In this document: positions 1-6,331 of the stretch, piece by piece
Layout of the letters: each line of letters opens with the position of its first letter
Position numbering within the stretch: position 1 is the stretch's first letter
NCBI GenBank assembly: GCA_007129225.1
Contig: SKVX01000422.1
Span: forward strand, 1-24,180
DNA: 24,180 nucleotides
Direction of reading: 5' to 3'
Source of the DNA: Halomonas sp.
GTDB taxonomy: Bacteria; Pseudomonadota; Gammaproteobacteria; Pseudomonadales; Halomonadaceae
Notes under the pieces: generated by a model
The model's input: the letters and a program-made list of their open reading frames with translations, nothing else
Databases searched by the model: none
Told to the model about the DNA's origin: nothing
Made by a program: the position numbers and the translations under genes

Positions 1-16
1 GAGGCCACAGCGTTGG

Positions 17-131
17 GGACTCGGAGCGCCGAACCGAGCGCTCCTACAGCGATCCTCCTCATCAACGGCGCCACACCGCTGTTGGAGTATCTTTAGATCA
101 CGACTGGAGGCCGAAGGCCTCCCGGCGGTGT
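17..131 (+). repeat. REP-like dispersed repeat, copy 1
   Basis: This segment recurs in inverted orientation at 6163-6266. The right block (91-131) matches the reverse complement of 6163-6203 at 40 of 41 bases, and the left block (27-44) matches 6239-6256 at 18 of 18. The right block contains the hairpin GGAGGCC-GAA-GGCCTCC (106-122). The left block carries a GAGCGC/GCGCTC palindrome. The middle differs between copies. Two palindromic blocks in opposite orientation next to a gene end are typical of REP/BIME-type extragenic repeats. It lies just beyond the 3' end of smrB, where it could act as a transcript end or stabiliser. Confidence 0.75.
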
Positions 132-171
132 CGCCAACGTGCGCGGCCATCACCGACGTCTCAGCCTCCGC

Positions 172-747
172 CTAGGCGTCCTGGCCGCGTCGGCGCAACA
201 GCACATACACCGCACCGGTGCCCCCATCGGCATCCAGGGCCGAGCAGAAGGCGAGTACCGCCGGCCATTCGCGTAGCCAGGCGTTCACATGGCTCTTGAT
301 CACGGGATAGTTGGCGGTGCTGCCCCATGCCTTGCCGTGCACGATCAGCACGCAGCGCATGCGGTTGGCGGTAGCGTCACGCAGGAATCCCTCCAGCTCG
401 CTGCGCGCCTCGTCGAGTGTGAGGCCGTGCAGGTCGAGTCCGGCTTCCCAGGCGATGCGCCCCCGCTTGAGCTGGGTGCGGGTGCGGTGGGGCAGGTCGG
501 GCAGGGCAAAATCGAGCGGCTCCGAGGGGCGCACGGGCTCCACCCGGCCATCGCTGGTACGGCTGGCGGATTCGCTGTTCCCCGCGGCAACCGCCGCGGC
601 GCGGCGTTCGGCAGCCGACGGGTCCTTGCGGCGTGGCCGCCCTGGATCGGCACGGTCGCTGATGAGACGCCTCACGCCGGCTTCATGCAGCGCCTGGCGA
701 AAGGCGCTGATCTCTTCGTCATCCGGTGGGGGGCGGCGTCGGCTCAT
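172..747 (-). CDS. smrB: Smr-domain endonuclease/ribosome rescue factor (SmrB-like)
   Basis: The 191-residue protein has a charged, probably disordered N-terminal half and a C-terminal Smr domain from about residue 100. The domain shows the LDLHG motif (104-108) and an HGK turn (137-139), the positions of the conserved LDxH and HGxG motifs. In E. coli, SmrB cleaves mRNA between collided ribosomes. E. coli also has smrB divergent from prmB-aroC, the arrangement seen here, which favours SmrB over SmrA. The second motif reads HGKAWGS rather than a plain HGxG. The start is the ATG at 745-747; no strong ribosome binding site precedes it. Family assignment is firm, the SmrB label slightly less so. 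Confidence 0.85.
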   Translation of the reverse strand: MSRRRPPPDDEEISAFRQALHEAGVRRLISDRADPGRPRRKDPSAAERRAAAVAAGNSESASRTSDGRVEPVRPSEPLDFALPDLPHRTRTQLKRGRIAWEAGLDLHGLTLDEARSELEGFLRDATANRMRCVLIVHGKAWGSTANYPVIKSHVNAWLREWPAVLAFCSALDADGGTGAVYVLLRRRGQDA

Positions 748-823
748 GTATTACTCATGGGGAGGATTCAAGGCGCACAGTATAGCGGCCTGAGCGTGAC
801 TGTGAACCGCTGGCCGCCGCGGG

Positions 824-829
824 TACAAT
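824..829 (+). promoter_or_regulatory. Candidate -10 box for prmB-aroC
   Basis: TACAAT matches the sigma-70 -10 consensus at five of six positions. No good -35 lies 16-18 bp upstream. It predicts a transcript start near 836, which would leave a TTG at 837 leaderless and supports the GTG at 867 as the prmB start. Confidence 0.35.
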
Positions 830-866
830 CGATCCCTTGTCCGCAACCGATCCCGCAGGAACCCAC

Positions 867-1820
867 GTGGCCGAATCCCCCCCCGTTTCCCGTTCGACGC
901 TCAGCCTGGACGATGCAGCCCTCTGCGCCGATCTCGTCACACTGCGCGACTACTTGCGCTGGAGTGCCAGCGAGTTTCATCTGGCCGGCCTCTTCCACGG
1001 CCACGGCACCGACTCCTCCTGGGACGAGGCGGTAGCCCTGGTGCTGGGGTCGCTTCACCTGCCCTGGAACATCGACCCGGCGGTGCTCGATGCGCGGCTG
1101 CTGCCCATGGAGCGACAGCGCATCGTGGAACTGGTACGCGAGCGCATCAACACCCGACGCCCGCTGCCCTACCTGCTGGGTGAGGCCTTCTTCGCCGGTC
1201 TTCCCTTCCACGTGGATGAAAGGGTCTTGATTCCTCGCTCGCCCATCGCCGAGCTGATCGAGTCGGGCTTCCAGGCGTGGTTTCCGCACGAGCCGCCGGC
1301 CCGGATGCTCGACCTTTGCACCGGGTCGGGGTGCATTGGTATCGCCACGGCCCTTCATCTGCCCACCTGCGATGTCGACCTGGCCGATATCAGCCCGGAA
1401 GCCTTGGCGGTAGCCAAGCAGAACATACAGCGTCATGACGTGGGTGACCGGGTTCGGGCAGTGCTCTCGGATGTGTTTGACGGGATCGTCGGCCAGCGCT
1501 ATGACCTGATCGTTTCCAACCCTCCCTACGTGGATGCCCGTGACCTGGCCACCATGCCCTCCGAGTTTCGTCATGAGCCGATCCTCGCGCTGGAAGCAGG
1601 GCATGACGGGCTGAATATCGTCCGGCGCATCCTGCGCCAGGCCCGGGAGCATCTCACCGGAGTGGGCGTACTGATAGTCGAAGTGGGCAACTCGGACCGC
1701 CACCTGGAGGCCGCCTTCCCCGAGGTGCCTTTCCTGTGGCTCGACTTCGAGCGTGGTGGCCAGGGGGTCTTCGCCCTCACCGCCGCGGAACTCGACGCCC
1801 ATGCGGCGTCCTTCGCCTGA
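867..1820 (+). CDS. prmB: 50S ribosomal protein L3 N5-glutamine methyltransferase
   Basis: PrmB methylates a glutamine of ribosomal protein L3 using S-adenosylmethionine. The 317-residue protein has a helical N-terminal substrate-binding part and a Rossmann methyltransferase domain. The SAM-binding motif appears as LDLCTGSGCIGIA, and the amide-methylating signature NPPY is at residues 218-221. The frame is open upstream to a TTG at 837. I prefer the GTG at 867 because AGGA sits six bases before it (857-860) and the extra ten residues look unconserved. HemK/PrmC is the paralogous alternative. Position immediately upstream of aroC and divergent from smrB, as in E. coli, supports PrmB. Confidence 0.9.
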   Translation: MAESPPVSRSTLSLDDAALCADLVTLRDYLRWSASEFHLAGLFHGHGTDSSWDEAVALVLGSLHLPWNIDPAVLDARLLPMERQRIVELVRERINTRRPLPYLLGEAFFAGLPFHVDERVLIPRSPIAELIESGFQAWFPHEPPARMLDLCTGSGCIGIATALHLPTCDVDLADISPEALAVAKQNIQRHDVGDRVRAVLSDVFDGIVGQRYDLIVSNPPYVDARDLATMPSEFRHEPILALEAGHDGLNIVRRILRQAREHLTGVGVLIVEVGNSDRHLEAAFPEVPFLWLDFERGGQGVFALTAAELDAHAASFA

Positions 1821-1864
1821 TCGCCGGCAGCGATCATTCACGGAATCATTCAGGAGGCACGCCC

Positions 1865-2950
1865 ATGTCCGGCAACACATTCGGCAAGCTGTTTACCGTC
1901 ACCACCTTCGGCGAGAGCCATGGGCCGGCCCTGGGGGCCATCGTCGACGGCTGCCCACCGGGCCTGCCGTTGACCGAGGCCGATCTGCAGCAAGACCTGG
2001 ACCGTCGCCGTCCCGGCACGTCACGCCATACCACGCAGCGCCGCGAACCCGACCAGGTACGGATCCTCTCCGGTGTGTTCGAGGGGGTGACCACAGGGAC
2101 CTCCATCGGGTTGCTGATCGAGAACACCGACCAGCGCTCCAAGGACTACTCGAACATCAAGGATCAGTTTCGCCCTGCCCACGCCGACTACAGCTATCAT
2201 CACAAGTACGGTGTGCGCGACTACCGGGGGGGCGGTCGCTCCAGTGCGCGGGAAACCGCCATGCGGGTAGCGGCAGGGGGCATTGCCAAGAAGTACCTGG
2301 CCACCCAGGGCATTGAAGTGCGCGGCTACATGAGTCAGCTCGGCCCCCTCGAGATCGCTTTCAAGAGCTGGGAGGCGGTACACGACAACCCCTTTTTCTG
2401 TCCCGACCCGGACAGGGTGGCCGAGCTCGAGGCCTTCATGGATAAACTGCGCCGGGACCAGGACTCCGTGGGGGCCAGGATCACCGTGGTGGCCGATGGG
2501 CTGCCGCCGGGGCTCGGTGAGCCCGTCTTCGATAGACTCGATGCCGAGCTGGCGCATGGCCTGATGAGCATCAATGCGGTCAAGGGCGTGGAGATCGGCG
2601 ACGGTTTCGCCGCCGTGGCGCAGCGGGGCAGTGAGCATCGCGACGAAATGACGCCGGAGGGGTTTCTCTCCAATCATGCCGGCGGCGTGCTTGGCGGCAT
2701 CTCCTCGGGGCAGCAGCTGGTCGCGCATCTGGCGCTCAAGCCAACGTCAAGCATCACGACGCCGGGACGCTCCATCGACGTGCTTGGCCAACCGGTCGAG
2801 GTGATCACCAAGGGACGTCACGACCCCTGCGTGGGCATCCGTGCCACGCCGATCGCCGAGGCGATGATGGCGCTGACCCTGATGGACCACCTGCTGCGTC
2901 ATCGGGCACAGAATGCCGACGTGCACGTCACCACACCGGTGCTGCGCTGA
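1865..2950 (+). CDS. aroC: Chorismate synthase
   Basis: Chorismate synthase catalyses the last shikimate step, converting 5-enolpyruvylshikimate 3-phosphate to chorismate with reduced FMN. The 361-residue length is normal. Family landmarks are the N-terminal GNTFGKLFTVTTFGESHG block, the RRPGTSRHTTQRREPD segment, and the YRGGGRSSARET motif that binds flavin and substrate. The ATG at 1865 is preceded by AGGAGG (1852-1857) at a good distance. The gene starts 44 bases after prmB and is probably co-transcribed with it. The product is the substrate of TrpE, also encoded in this window. Confidence 0.97.
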   Translation: MSGNTFGKLFTVTTFGESHGPALGAIVDGCPPGLPLTEADLQQDLDRRRPGTSRHTTQRREPDQVRILSGVFEGVTTGTSIGLLIENTDQRSKDYSNIKDQFRPAHADYSYHHKYGVRDYRGGGRSSARETAMRVAAGGIAKKYLATQGIEVRGYMSQLGPLEIAFKSWEAVHDNPFFCPDPDRVAELEAFMDKLRRDQDSVGARITVVADGLPPGLGEPVFDRLDAELAHGLMSINAVKGVEIGDGFAAVAQRGSEHRDEMTPEGFLSNHAGGVLGGISSGQQLVAHLALKPTSSITTPGRSIDVLGQPVEVITKGRHDPCVGIRATPIAEAMMALTLMDHLLRHRAQNADVHVTTPVLR

Positions 2951-2985
2951 GCCGGCACCGGATTGACCCGCAGGGGCTGGCTGAC

Positions 2986-2994
2986 TGCTACACT
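2986..2994 (+). promoter_or_regulatory. Candidate extended -10 promoter before the DUF6489-like gene
   Basis: TGC-TACACT fits an extended -10 element (TGN plus four of six -10 bases). A TTGACC lies upstream at 2963-2968, but at 20 bp it is too far for an ideal -35. The element sits between aroC and the small gene at 3023, suggesting the PHA block is transcribed separately from aroC. Confidence 0.35.
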
Positions 2995-3022
2995 CAACAG
3001 ACCACTTGAGCCGAGTACCGCC

Positions 3023-3463
3023 ATGAAGATCAACATCGAGTTCGACCTGACCCCGGATGAATTCCGCCGCTCCTTGGGCTTGCCCGATGTCGAGGCTTTT
3101 CAGCAGGACTTGCTGAGCCGGATTTACAAGCAGATGGAGTCCGGGGTCGAGGGCTACGACCCCATGAGCCTGATGCAGCCTTTCCTGCAACAACCGGGGC
3201 TTTCTCAGGGTATGTCCCAAGGCCTGTCTCAAGGGCTTGCCAGCTTTGGTACCTACCAGCAGATGATGCTCGACATGCTCCGCAAGGCCGGCAGCGGCCA
3301 GACGGAAAGGGCAGAGACCAAAGAAGAAAGGGAAGAGGAAAAAAAGGCAAGTGCAGAGGCCAAAGACGAGCAGCAGCCGGAGAAGGAGCCGGCCAAGACG
3401 AGCAAGAGCACCAAGCGGGAAGAGCCGGCAAGTGTCCGCTCCCGGTCGCGACGCAGTGAGTGA
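3023..3463 (+). CDS. Small protein resembling DUF6489, linked to the PHA genes
   Basis: The 146-residue protein has a compact N-terminal part beginning MKINIEFDLTPDEFRRSLGLPDV, a start I associate with the uncharacterised DUF6489 family. A Gln/Ser/Met-rich middle follows (repeated LSQG-type units near residues 58-72), then a K/E-rich low-complexity tail from about residue 93 to the end. There is no signal peptide or membrane segment. The frame extends 60 bases upstream, but the ATG at 3023 begins the conserved-looking part; its ribosome binding site (GAG) is weak. It lies 203 bases before phaP on the same strand. A role on PHA granules is inference from position and the phasin-like composition only. 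Confidence 0.7.
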   Translation: MKINIEFDLTPDEFRRSLGLPDVEAFQQDLLSRIYKQMESGVEGYDPMSLMQPFLQQPGLSQGMSQGLSQGLASFGTYQQMMLDMLRKAGSGQTERAETKEEREEEKKASAEAKDEQQPEKEPAKTSKSTKREEPASVRSRSRRSE

Positions 3464-3532
3464 ATGGGCCAGGACAGCGGTTTCAAGTTGGAAAAACGGT
3501 GAGCGTGCCACCTTTGATTGAGCAACATTCAG

Positions 3533-3591
3533 TTGCAACCAAGGGCATGGCAGACTACCCTTTGTGCAATGCAGCATTCATGCCGTGCAGC
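3533..3591 (+). promoter_or_regulatory. Candidate phaP promoter with TGC-rich direct-repeat operator
   Basis: Two 11-bp direct repeats, TGCAATGCAGC (3565-3575) and TGCCGTGCAGC (3581-3591), match at nine of eleven positions and are spaced 16 bp start to start. A weak promoter (TTGCAA at 3533-3538, 17 bp, TACCCT at 3556-3561) would place the transcript start over the first repeat. PhaR-type repressors of phasin genes in Ralstonia and Paracoccus are known to bind TGC-rich sites. Whether such a protein binds here is inference. Confidence 0.35.
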
Positions 3592-3666
3592 TTGGTTTAT
3601 GTGTGATTGGCTAAGGGTGATTGGCGCTGCGCCCGCATGATTTCAGGTCCACAGGAGGTTACCACC

Positions 3667-4104
3667 ATGCAGGACAAGATGATCGACAACTTCAATCAGC
3701 AGACGCGCCGCTTCTTCGAGCCCATGCGCAAGCTCAACTCGCTGATGCTCGGCAATATGGAAAAGATGACCGAGTACCAGCTGGAAGCCATGAAACGCTA
3801 CAGTCAGTTGGGTACCGAGCGTATGCGCAGTGCCTCGGAAGTCAGTGATGCCGAGGACCTCCAGCAGTTCGGCGCACAGCAGGCCGAAATGATGAGCGAA
3901 CTCTCCAAGCAGATGATGGAGGATGCCCAGGCGCTGAACGAGATGAGCCAGGAATTCCGCTCCGAGCTCGAGAAGCTGCTAAGCGAGGCCGGCCAGCAGA
4001 TAGCCGACCAGGCACGCGAGAGTGGCGAGAGTGCCAAGCCGGCAGGTTCAGGCAAGGCGGATGCCCCGGCCAAGGCAACCAGCCAGTCTTCGCGCAAGAG
4101 CTGA
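3667..4104 (+). CDS. phaP: Phasin (PHA granule-associated protein)
   Basis: Phasins coat intracellular polyhydroxyalkanoate granules and control their number and size. The 145-residue protein is almost entirely predicted amphipathic helix, rich in Met, Gln, Glu and Lys and lacking Cys. It ends in a flexible Ala/Lys/Ser/Gly tail from about residue 115. The opening (FNQQTRRFFEPMRKLNSLMLGNMEKM) matches the phasin_2-type N terminus. The frame extends upstream, but the ATG at 3667 has an ideal AGGAGG (3653-3658) eight bases before it. The position directly before phaC is the usual one in Halomonas. Two strong hairpins follow the stop codon. Confidence 0.88.
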   Translation: MQDKMIDNFNQQTRRFFEPMRKLNSLMLGNMEKMTEYQLEAMKRYSQLGTERMRSASEVSDAEDLQQFGAQQAEMMSELSKQMMEDAQALNEMSQEFRSELEKLLSEAGQQIADQARESGESAKPAGSGKADAPAKATSQSSRKS

Positions 4105-4114
4105 TAATATCGTT

Positions 4115-4140
4115 ACGTCGCCCGGTATTCCGGGCGACGT
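4115..4140 (+). terminator. Perfect hairpin after phaP (first of two)
   Basis: The arms 4115-4125 and 4130-4140 are perfectly complementary (11 bp, ACGTCGCCCGG) around a TATT loop, starting ten bases after the phaP stop. Only TT follows, so full intrinsic termination is unlikely. Partial termination or protection of the phaP mRNA 3' end is more plausible. Confidence 0.6.
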
Positions 4141-4143
4141 TGC

Positions 4144-4182
4144 CGCCTCCACAGCGTCCTTCAACAGGGGGCTGTGGAGGCG
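4144..4182 (+). terminator. Perfect hairpin before phaC (second of two)
   Basis: The arms 4144-4155 (CGCCTCCACAGC) and 4171-4182 are perfectly complementary over 12 bp with a 15-base loop. The downstream sequence TCTCGTTT gives only a short T tract. With the preceding hairpin it forms a two-stem barrier between phaP and phaC, 44 bases before the phaC start. Confidence 0.55.
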
Positions 4183-4225
4183 TCTCGTTTACGTCACGCC
4201 GTGAGTCGATGATCAGGAGTGTGCA

Positions 4226-6061
4226 ATGTTGTCAGGGTCGGAAGGTCCATCTCAAGCCGAGTGGGAAGAGTGGAATGCGCAGCTGCAGGAGATGGGGCAG
4301 CAGTACCAAGCGTTGATGCAGGACCTGCTTGCACGAATGGCGCCCGATGCGGCTGCCGACACCATCCATGACGACATGCGGGAAGCCTTCAAGGCCGGCG
4401 CCGAGTCCCTGATGCGTGACCCGCAACTGCTGTGGGAGACACAGGCGCGACTGGTCCAGGATCAATGGCAGCTGTGGCAGAACACCCTGGGCTCCGCCAA
4501 CGGTGAGCCGGTCGAGCCCTTGATGACACCCCCGCGAGGTGATCGACGCTTCAACGACGAGGCGTGGAGCAACGATCCTTTCTACCAGGCGATCCTGCAG
4601 CAGTACCTGCTGTTCTCGCGCATGGTCGAGGAGCTGATCGAGCGCCTGGAGGGACTCCCGGAGCAGCAGAAACGCAACCTGTCTTTCTATGCCCGTCAGT
4701 TGGTCAATGCCATGGCGCCGACCAATTTCATCTCCACCAATCCCGAAGTGATGCGGCGTACCATGGAGACCCGCGGTCAGAATCTGGTGGATGGCCTGAC
4801 CCGGCTGCGCGAGGACCTGTCCAATTCCGCCGATGGGCTGAATGTGAGCATGACCGATCGCAGCGCCTTCGAGGTGGGCGAGAACATCGCCGTGACACCG
4901 GGTCATGTGGTTTACGAGAACGAGCTGATTCAACTGATCCAGTACACACCCACCACCGAGACGGCCTTCAAGACGCCGCTGCTGGTCGTGCCACCCTGGA
5001 TCAACAAGTACTATATTCTCGATCTCCGCCAGGACAACTCCATGGTCAAGTGGCTGGTGGACCAGGGCCACACCGTGTTCCTGATCTCCTGGCGCAACCC
5101 GGGGCCCGAGCAACGGGACCTGACCTGGGCCGACTACATGCAGATGGGACCGATCGCTGCCATGGAAGCCATCGAGCAGGCCTGTGGTGAAAAGTCGGTC
5201 AATCTGCTCAGCTACTGTGTCGGTGGCACCCTGACGGCGTCGACGGTGGCCTACCTGACCAGTACCCGGCGTGGTCGCAAGGTCAAGTCCGTGACCTACA
5301 TGGCCACCCTGCAGGATTTCCGGGACCCGGGTGAGATCGGCGTACTCCTCAGCGAGCCTATCCTGGCCGGTATCGAGGCCCGTCTCGAGAAGGACGGCTA
5401 TCTCGACGGCCGCTCAATGGCTTACACCTTCAACTTGTTGCGCGAGAACGATCTCTTCTGGTCGTTCTATATCAGCAACTATCTGAAGGGCGAGAACCCG
5501 GCGCCGTTCGACCTGCTCTACTGGAATACCGACGGCACCAATCTGCCGGCGGCCACGCACGGCTGGTATCTTCGCACCATGTACCTGGAAAACCGCCTTG
5601 TGGAACCCGGCGGTATCGAGCTGGACGGGGTCAAGATCGACCTGCGCAAGGTTTCCGCGCCGAGCTATTTCATCTCGACCCGGGACGACCACATCGCCAA
5701 GTGGAACAGCACCTATTACGGCGCCCTGTTGCCCAAGGGACCGACGACGTTCGTGCTTGGCGGCTCCGGGCATATTGCCGGTATCGTCAACCCGCCGCAC
5801 AAGAACAAGTACGGCTACTGGACCAACAGCGAGCTGCCCGACAGCCATGAAGAGTGGCTGGCCGGCGCCGAGGCTCACGAGGGTTCCTGGTGGCCGCACT
5901 GGCAGCAGTGGATGACCGAGGGCGGCTACGCCGACCCTGAGAAGATGGTGCCGGCGCGTCAGCCGGGCGAGGGCGAACTGCCACTGCTCGAGGAGGCACC
6001 GGGACGCTTCGTGCGTACCACCATCCCCGAGGTGCTGGGGGAAGTGCCGCCGAACGAGTAA
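4226..6061 (+). CDS. phaC: Class I poly(3-hydroxyalkanoate) synthase
   Basis: PhaC polymerises (R)-3-hydroxyacyl-CoA into PHA at the granule surface. The 611-residue length fits class I synthases, which act as a single subunit type. The catalytic cysteine is C331 in the box S329-Y-C-V-G-G334, where the usual first Gly is Ser, a variant I recall from Halomonas synthases. The other triad members are D488 (RDDH) and H516 (GGSGHIAG). An alpha/beta-hydrolase core follows an N-terminal helical region of about 200 residues. The ATG at 4226 has AGGAG upstream. Neither phaA/phaB nor phaE/phaR is adjacent, consistent with class I genes scattered as in Halomonas. Confidence 0.96.
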   Translation: MLSGSEGPSQAEWEEWNAQLQEMGQQYQALMQDLLARMAPDAAADTIHDDMREAFKAGAESLMRDPQLLWETQARLVQDQWQLWQNTLGSANGEPVEPLMTPPRGDRRFNDEAWSNDPFYQAILQQYLLFSRMVEELIERLEGLPEQQKRNLSFYARQLVNAMAPTNFISTNPEVMRRTMETRGQNLVDGLTRLREDLSNSADGLNVSMTDRSAFEVGENIAVTPGHVVYENELIQLIQYTPTTETAFKTPLLVVPPWINKYYILDLRQDNSMVKWLVDQGHTVFLISWRNPGPEQRDLTWADYMQMGPIAAMEAIEQACGEKSVNLLSYCVGGTLTASTVAYLTSTRRGRKVKSVTYMATLQDFRDPGEIGVLLSEPILAGIEARLEKDGYLDGRSMAYTFNLLRENDLFWSFYISNYLKGENPAPFDLLYWNTDGTNLPAATHGWYLRTMYLENRLVEPGGIELDGVKIDLRKVSAPSYFISTRDDHIAKWNSTYYGALLPKGPTTFVLGGSGHIAGIVNPPHKNKYGYWTNSELPDSHEEWLAGAEAHEGSWWPHWQQWMTEGGYADPEKMVPARQPGEGELPLLEEAPGRFVRTTIPEVLGEVPPNE

Positions 6062-6089
6062 TCGGCAGGCATCGACGAGAAGGAATCAA

Positions 6090-6121
6090 CGTGGCCCGCC
6101 TTGAGCGGGCCACGTTTTTTT
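6090..6121 (+). terminator. Rho-independent terminator of phaC
   Basis: A 10-bp GC-rich stem (CGTGGCCCGC at 6090-6099 with 6105-6114) and five-base loop are followed at once by seven T (6115-6121). It lies 29 bases after the phaC stop codon. Confidence 0.92.
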
Positions 6122-6162
6122 ACGGACGATGTCAGGTCAGTGGTCATCGCCAGCGTAGGGCA

Positions 6163-6266
6163 ACACCGCCGGGAGGCCTTCGGCCTCCAGTCGTGAGCTA
6201 AAGCTTCCTCCTACAACGCGGTAGTCGCTGACCTTGTTGGAGCGCTCGGTTCGGCGTTCCGACTCC
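6163..6266 (-). repeat. REP-like dispersed repeat, copy 2 (inverted)
   Basis: This is the inverted partner of the repeat at 17-131. The conserved hairpin here is GGAGGCC-TTC-GGCCTCC (6172-6188), and the second conserved block is 6239-6256. The block between them has diverged in sequence and length. It lies between the phaC terminator and the 3' end of lnt, two convergent genes. A further palindrome, GGCGCC-GGTA-GGCGCC (6278-6293), follows. Nothing coding is visible in 6122-6331. Confidence 0.75.
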
Positions 6267-6331
6267 GCATCGCGACTGGCGCCGGTAGGCGCCTTGGCGG
6301 AGGCTGGCTTCGATGATCGACGCCATCAGCC

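Noticed and set aside
837..866. TTG start extending prmB by ten codons.
   Set aside because: The GTG at 867 has an AGGA at the right distance, while the TTG falls at the predicted transcript start with no ribosome site.
768..1880. Long open frame on the minus strand opposite prmB (370 codons).
   Set aside because: It is antisense to a well-conserved gene, has no recognisable domain, and similar shadow frames occur opposite phaC, trpE and aroC as expected at this GC content.
3549..3568. Possible sigma-54 promoter before phaP (TGGCAG … TTTGTGC).
   Set aside because: The required GG-N10-GC spacing is not met.
4232..5113. 293-codon minus-strand frame opposite phaC.
   Set aside because: It has the His/Gly/Leu/Gln-rich composition typical of an antisense shadow, with no motifs or plausible start site.
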